Made by a program: the position numbers and the translations under genes. A model generated the notes under the pieces. That model was not told where the DNA came from and made no database searches. It saw nothing but the letters and a program-made list of their open reading frames with translations. From NCBI GenBank assembly GCA_963839365.1, contig CAWIUT010000005.1, positions 1 through 64,000 on the forward strand: a stretch of 64,000 nt of DNA, in the 5' to 3' direction. Numbering within the stretch: position 1 is the first letter of the stretch; each line of letters opens with the position of its first letter. Below are positions 63,053 through 64,000 of this stretch, in pieces. This DNA comes from DASSKA01 sp963839365. GTDB lineage: Bacteria; Actinomycetota; Actinomycetes; Propionibacteriales; Nocardioidaceae.

Positions 63053-64000
63053 ATGACCGAGGACTACTTGCGCCGCATCGGCAACCTCATCCGTGACGCC
63101 CGCAAGCACCGTGGCTGGACCCAGCAGCAGCTCGCGGAGGTCCTGGCGACCAGCCAGAGCGCGGTCAACCGCATCGAACGCGGGCATCAGAACCTGAGTC
63201 TGGAGATGCTGGCCCGTATCGGCGAGGCGCTCGACTCCGAGATCGTCGCCCTCGGCGCGGGGCCCACCCATCTTCGGGTCACCGGTCCCACCACGCTCTC
63301 GGGCCGCATCGACGTGAAGTCGTCCAAGAACGCCGGCGTGGCGCTGCTGTGCGCCTCCCTGCTCAACCGCGGGCGTACGACGCTACGCAAGGTCGCCCGC
63401 ATCGAAGAGGTCAACCGGCTGCTGGAGGTGCTCACCAGCATCGGTGTGCAGGTGCGCTGGCTCAACGACGACAACGACCTCGAGATCATCCCGCCGGCCG
63501 ACCTGGACCTCGGTGCCATCGACGAGGAGGCCGCGCGACGTACTCGTTCGGTCATCTTGTTCCTGGGGCCCCTGATGTACCGCGAGGACACCTTCCAGCT
63601 CCCCTACGCCGGTGGCTGCGACCTCGGCACCCGCACGGTCGAGCCGCACATGGCAGCGCTGCGGCCCTTCGGCCTGGAGGTGAAGGCCACCGAGGGCAAC
63701 TACCACGCCACTGTCAACCGGGCCGTGTCGCCGACCCGACCGATCGTGCTCACCGAGCGCGGCGACACCGTCACCGAGAACGCGATCATGGCCGCCGCCC
63801 GTCACGACGGCGCCACGATCATCCGCAACGCCAGTCCGAACTACATGGTCCAGGACCTGTGCTTCTTCTTGCAGAAGCTGGGCGTGCGCATCGACGGCAT
63901 CGGCACCACGACGCTGACGGTGCACGGGCAGCCGGACATCGACGTGGACGTCGACTACGCGCCGTCCGAGGACCCCATCGAAGCGATGTCGTTGCTCGCC
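63053..64000 (+). CDS. XRE HTH-UDP-GlcNAc 1-carboxyvinyltransferase fusion (partial)
   Basis: The first 316 residues of a protein that runs off the window. Residues 1-70 are an XRE-type helix-turn-helix (WTQQQLAEVLATSQSAVNRI, ERGHQNLSLEMLARIGEAL). From about 75 on it is a MurA/EPSP-synthase-type enzyme: GRIDVKSSKNAGVALLCASL (with the substrate Lys-Asn), VARIEEVNRLLEVLTSIGVQ, RTRSVILFLGPLMY and the loop YAGGCDLGTRTVEPHMAALR, which keeps the catalytic Cys. MurA transfers enolpyruvate to UDP-GlcNAc in peptidoglycan synthesis; this looks like a second, regulated paralogue rather than the main copy, but only the enzyme core is judged here. The promoter in front appears autoregulated. Confidence 0.85.
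   Translation, partial: MTEDYLRRIGNLIRDARKHRGWTQQQLAEVLATSQSAVNRIERGHQNLSLEMLARIGEALDSEIVALGAGPTHLRVTGPTTLSGRIDVKSSKNAGVALLCASLLNRGRTTLRKVARIEEVNRLLEVLTSIGVQVRWLNDDNDLEIIPPADLDLGAIDEEAARRTRSVILFLGPLMYREDTFQLPYAGGCDLGTRTVEPHMAALRPFGLEVKATEGNYHATVNRAVSPTRPIVLTERGDTVTENAIMAAARHDGATIIRNASPNYMVQDLCFFLQKLGVRIDGIGTTTLTVHGQPDIDVDVDYAPSEDPIEAMSLLA

Overview
The window is high-GC, gene-dense DNA with many GTG starts and 4-base stop/start overlaps, typical of an actinomycete. Several features point the same way: the parA-scpA-scpB-rluB-cmk-der order, the pgsA-like/DUF881/small basic protein/DUF881/gcvH/garA/ftsR/DUF151/MerR/gcvP order (the same order as Mycobacterium tuberculosis Rv1822-Rv1832), a remnant of a mycothiol-type maleylpyruvate isomerase family gene, and a DUF151 nuclease. 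The lineage within Actinomycetes cannot be fixed from the sequence; a Nocardioidaceae-like organism is a reasonable guess.

Layout. (1) 1-8.2 kb is a core block for chromosome segregation (ParA, ScpA, ScpB), ribosome and tRNA maturation (RluB-type synthase, Der), aromatic amino acids (chorismate mutase, prephenate dehydrogenase), CMP kinase and phospholipid synthesis, ending in tRNA-Pro(GGG). parA and scpA carry several 1-2 base indels that look like consensus errors or very recent decay. (2) 8.2-22.8 kb is an accessory zone. It holds an apparently intact IS256-family element and wreckage of IS110, IS1380 and ISL3 transposases and a tyrosine recombinase. Between these sit cargo genes: a GAP/SfLAP membrane protein, a VOC protein, a tightly overlapping SRPBCC-SDR-acyltransferase-SDR operon, a DinB-type protein and a GNAT acetyltransferase. 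A 12-base repeat of the tRNA-Pro 3' end near 22.47 kb may mark its far boundary. (3) 22.8-26.4 kb holds a hydrolase, a YjbR-type protein and a CsoR-controlled permease fused to two YHS metal-binding domains, with matching palindromic operators before csoR and before the permease unit. (4) 27-32.7 kb is a signalling cluster: GAF-PP2C-HATPase, an 11-TM membrane protein, REC-HATPase and REC-PAS-PAS-histidine kinase.

(5) 32.9-45 kb is core again: acyl-CoA ligase, CDP-alcohol phosphatidyltransferase, DUF881/Sbp membrane proteins, glycine cleavage H protein, GarA with a zinc-ribbon extension, two MerR regulators with a shared palindrome, DUF151, a glycine riboswitch and glycine decarboxylase P, then a serine hydrolase. 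(6) 45-57 kb carries TldE/TldD, a DinB protein, SbcC/SbcD, FdhD, a PAP2 phosphatase and aminopeptidase N. (7) 57-64 kb carries redox and HAD enzymes, a D-threonine aldolase-like enzyme, a small lipoprotein behind a repeat-bearing leader, and at the edge an XRE HTH-MurA fusion that runs off the window, with an apparently leaderless promoter overlapped by a palindrome.

No CRISPR array, prophage or classical defence operon was seen. The most interesting units are the CsoR/permease-YHS-YHS module, the REC-linked partner-switch cluster, the HTH-MurA fusion and the tRNA-bounded island.
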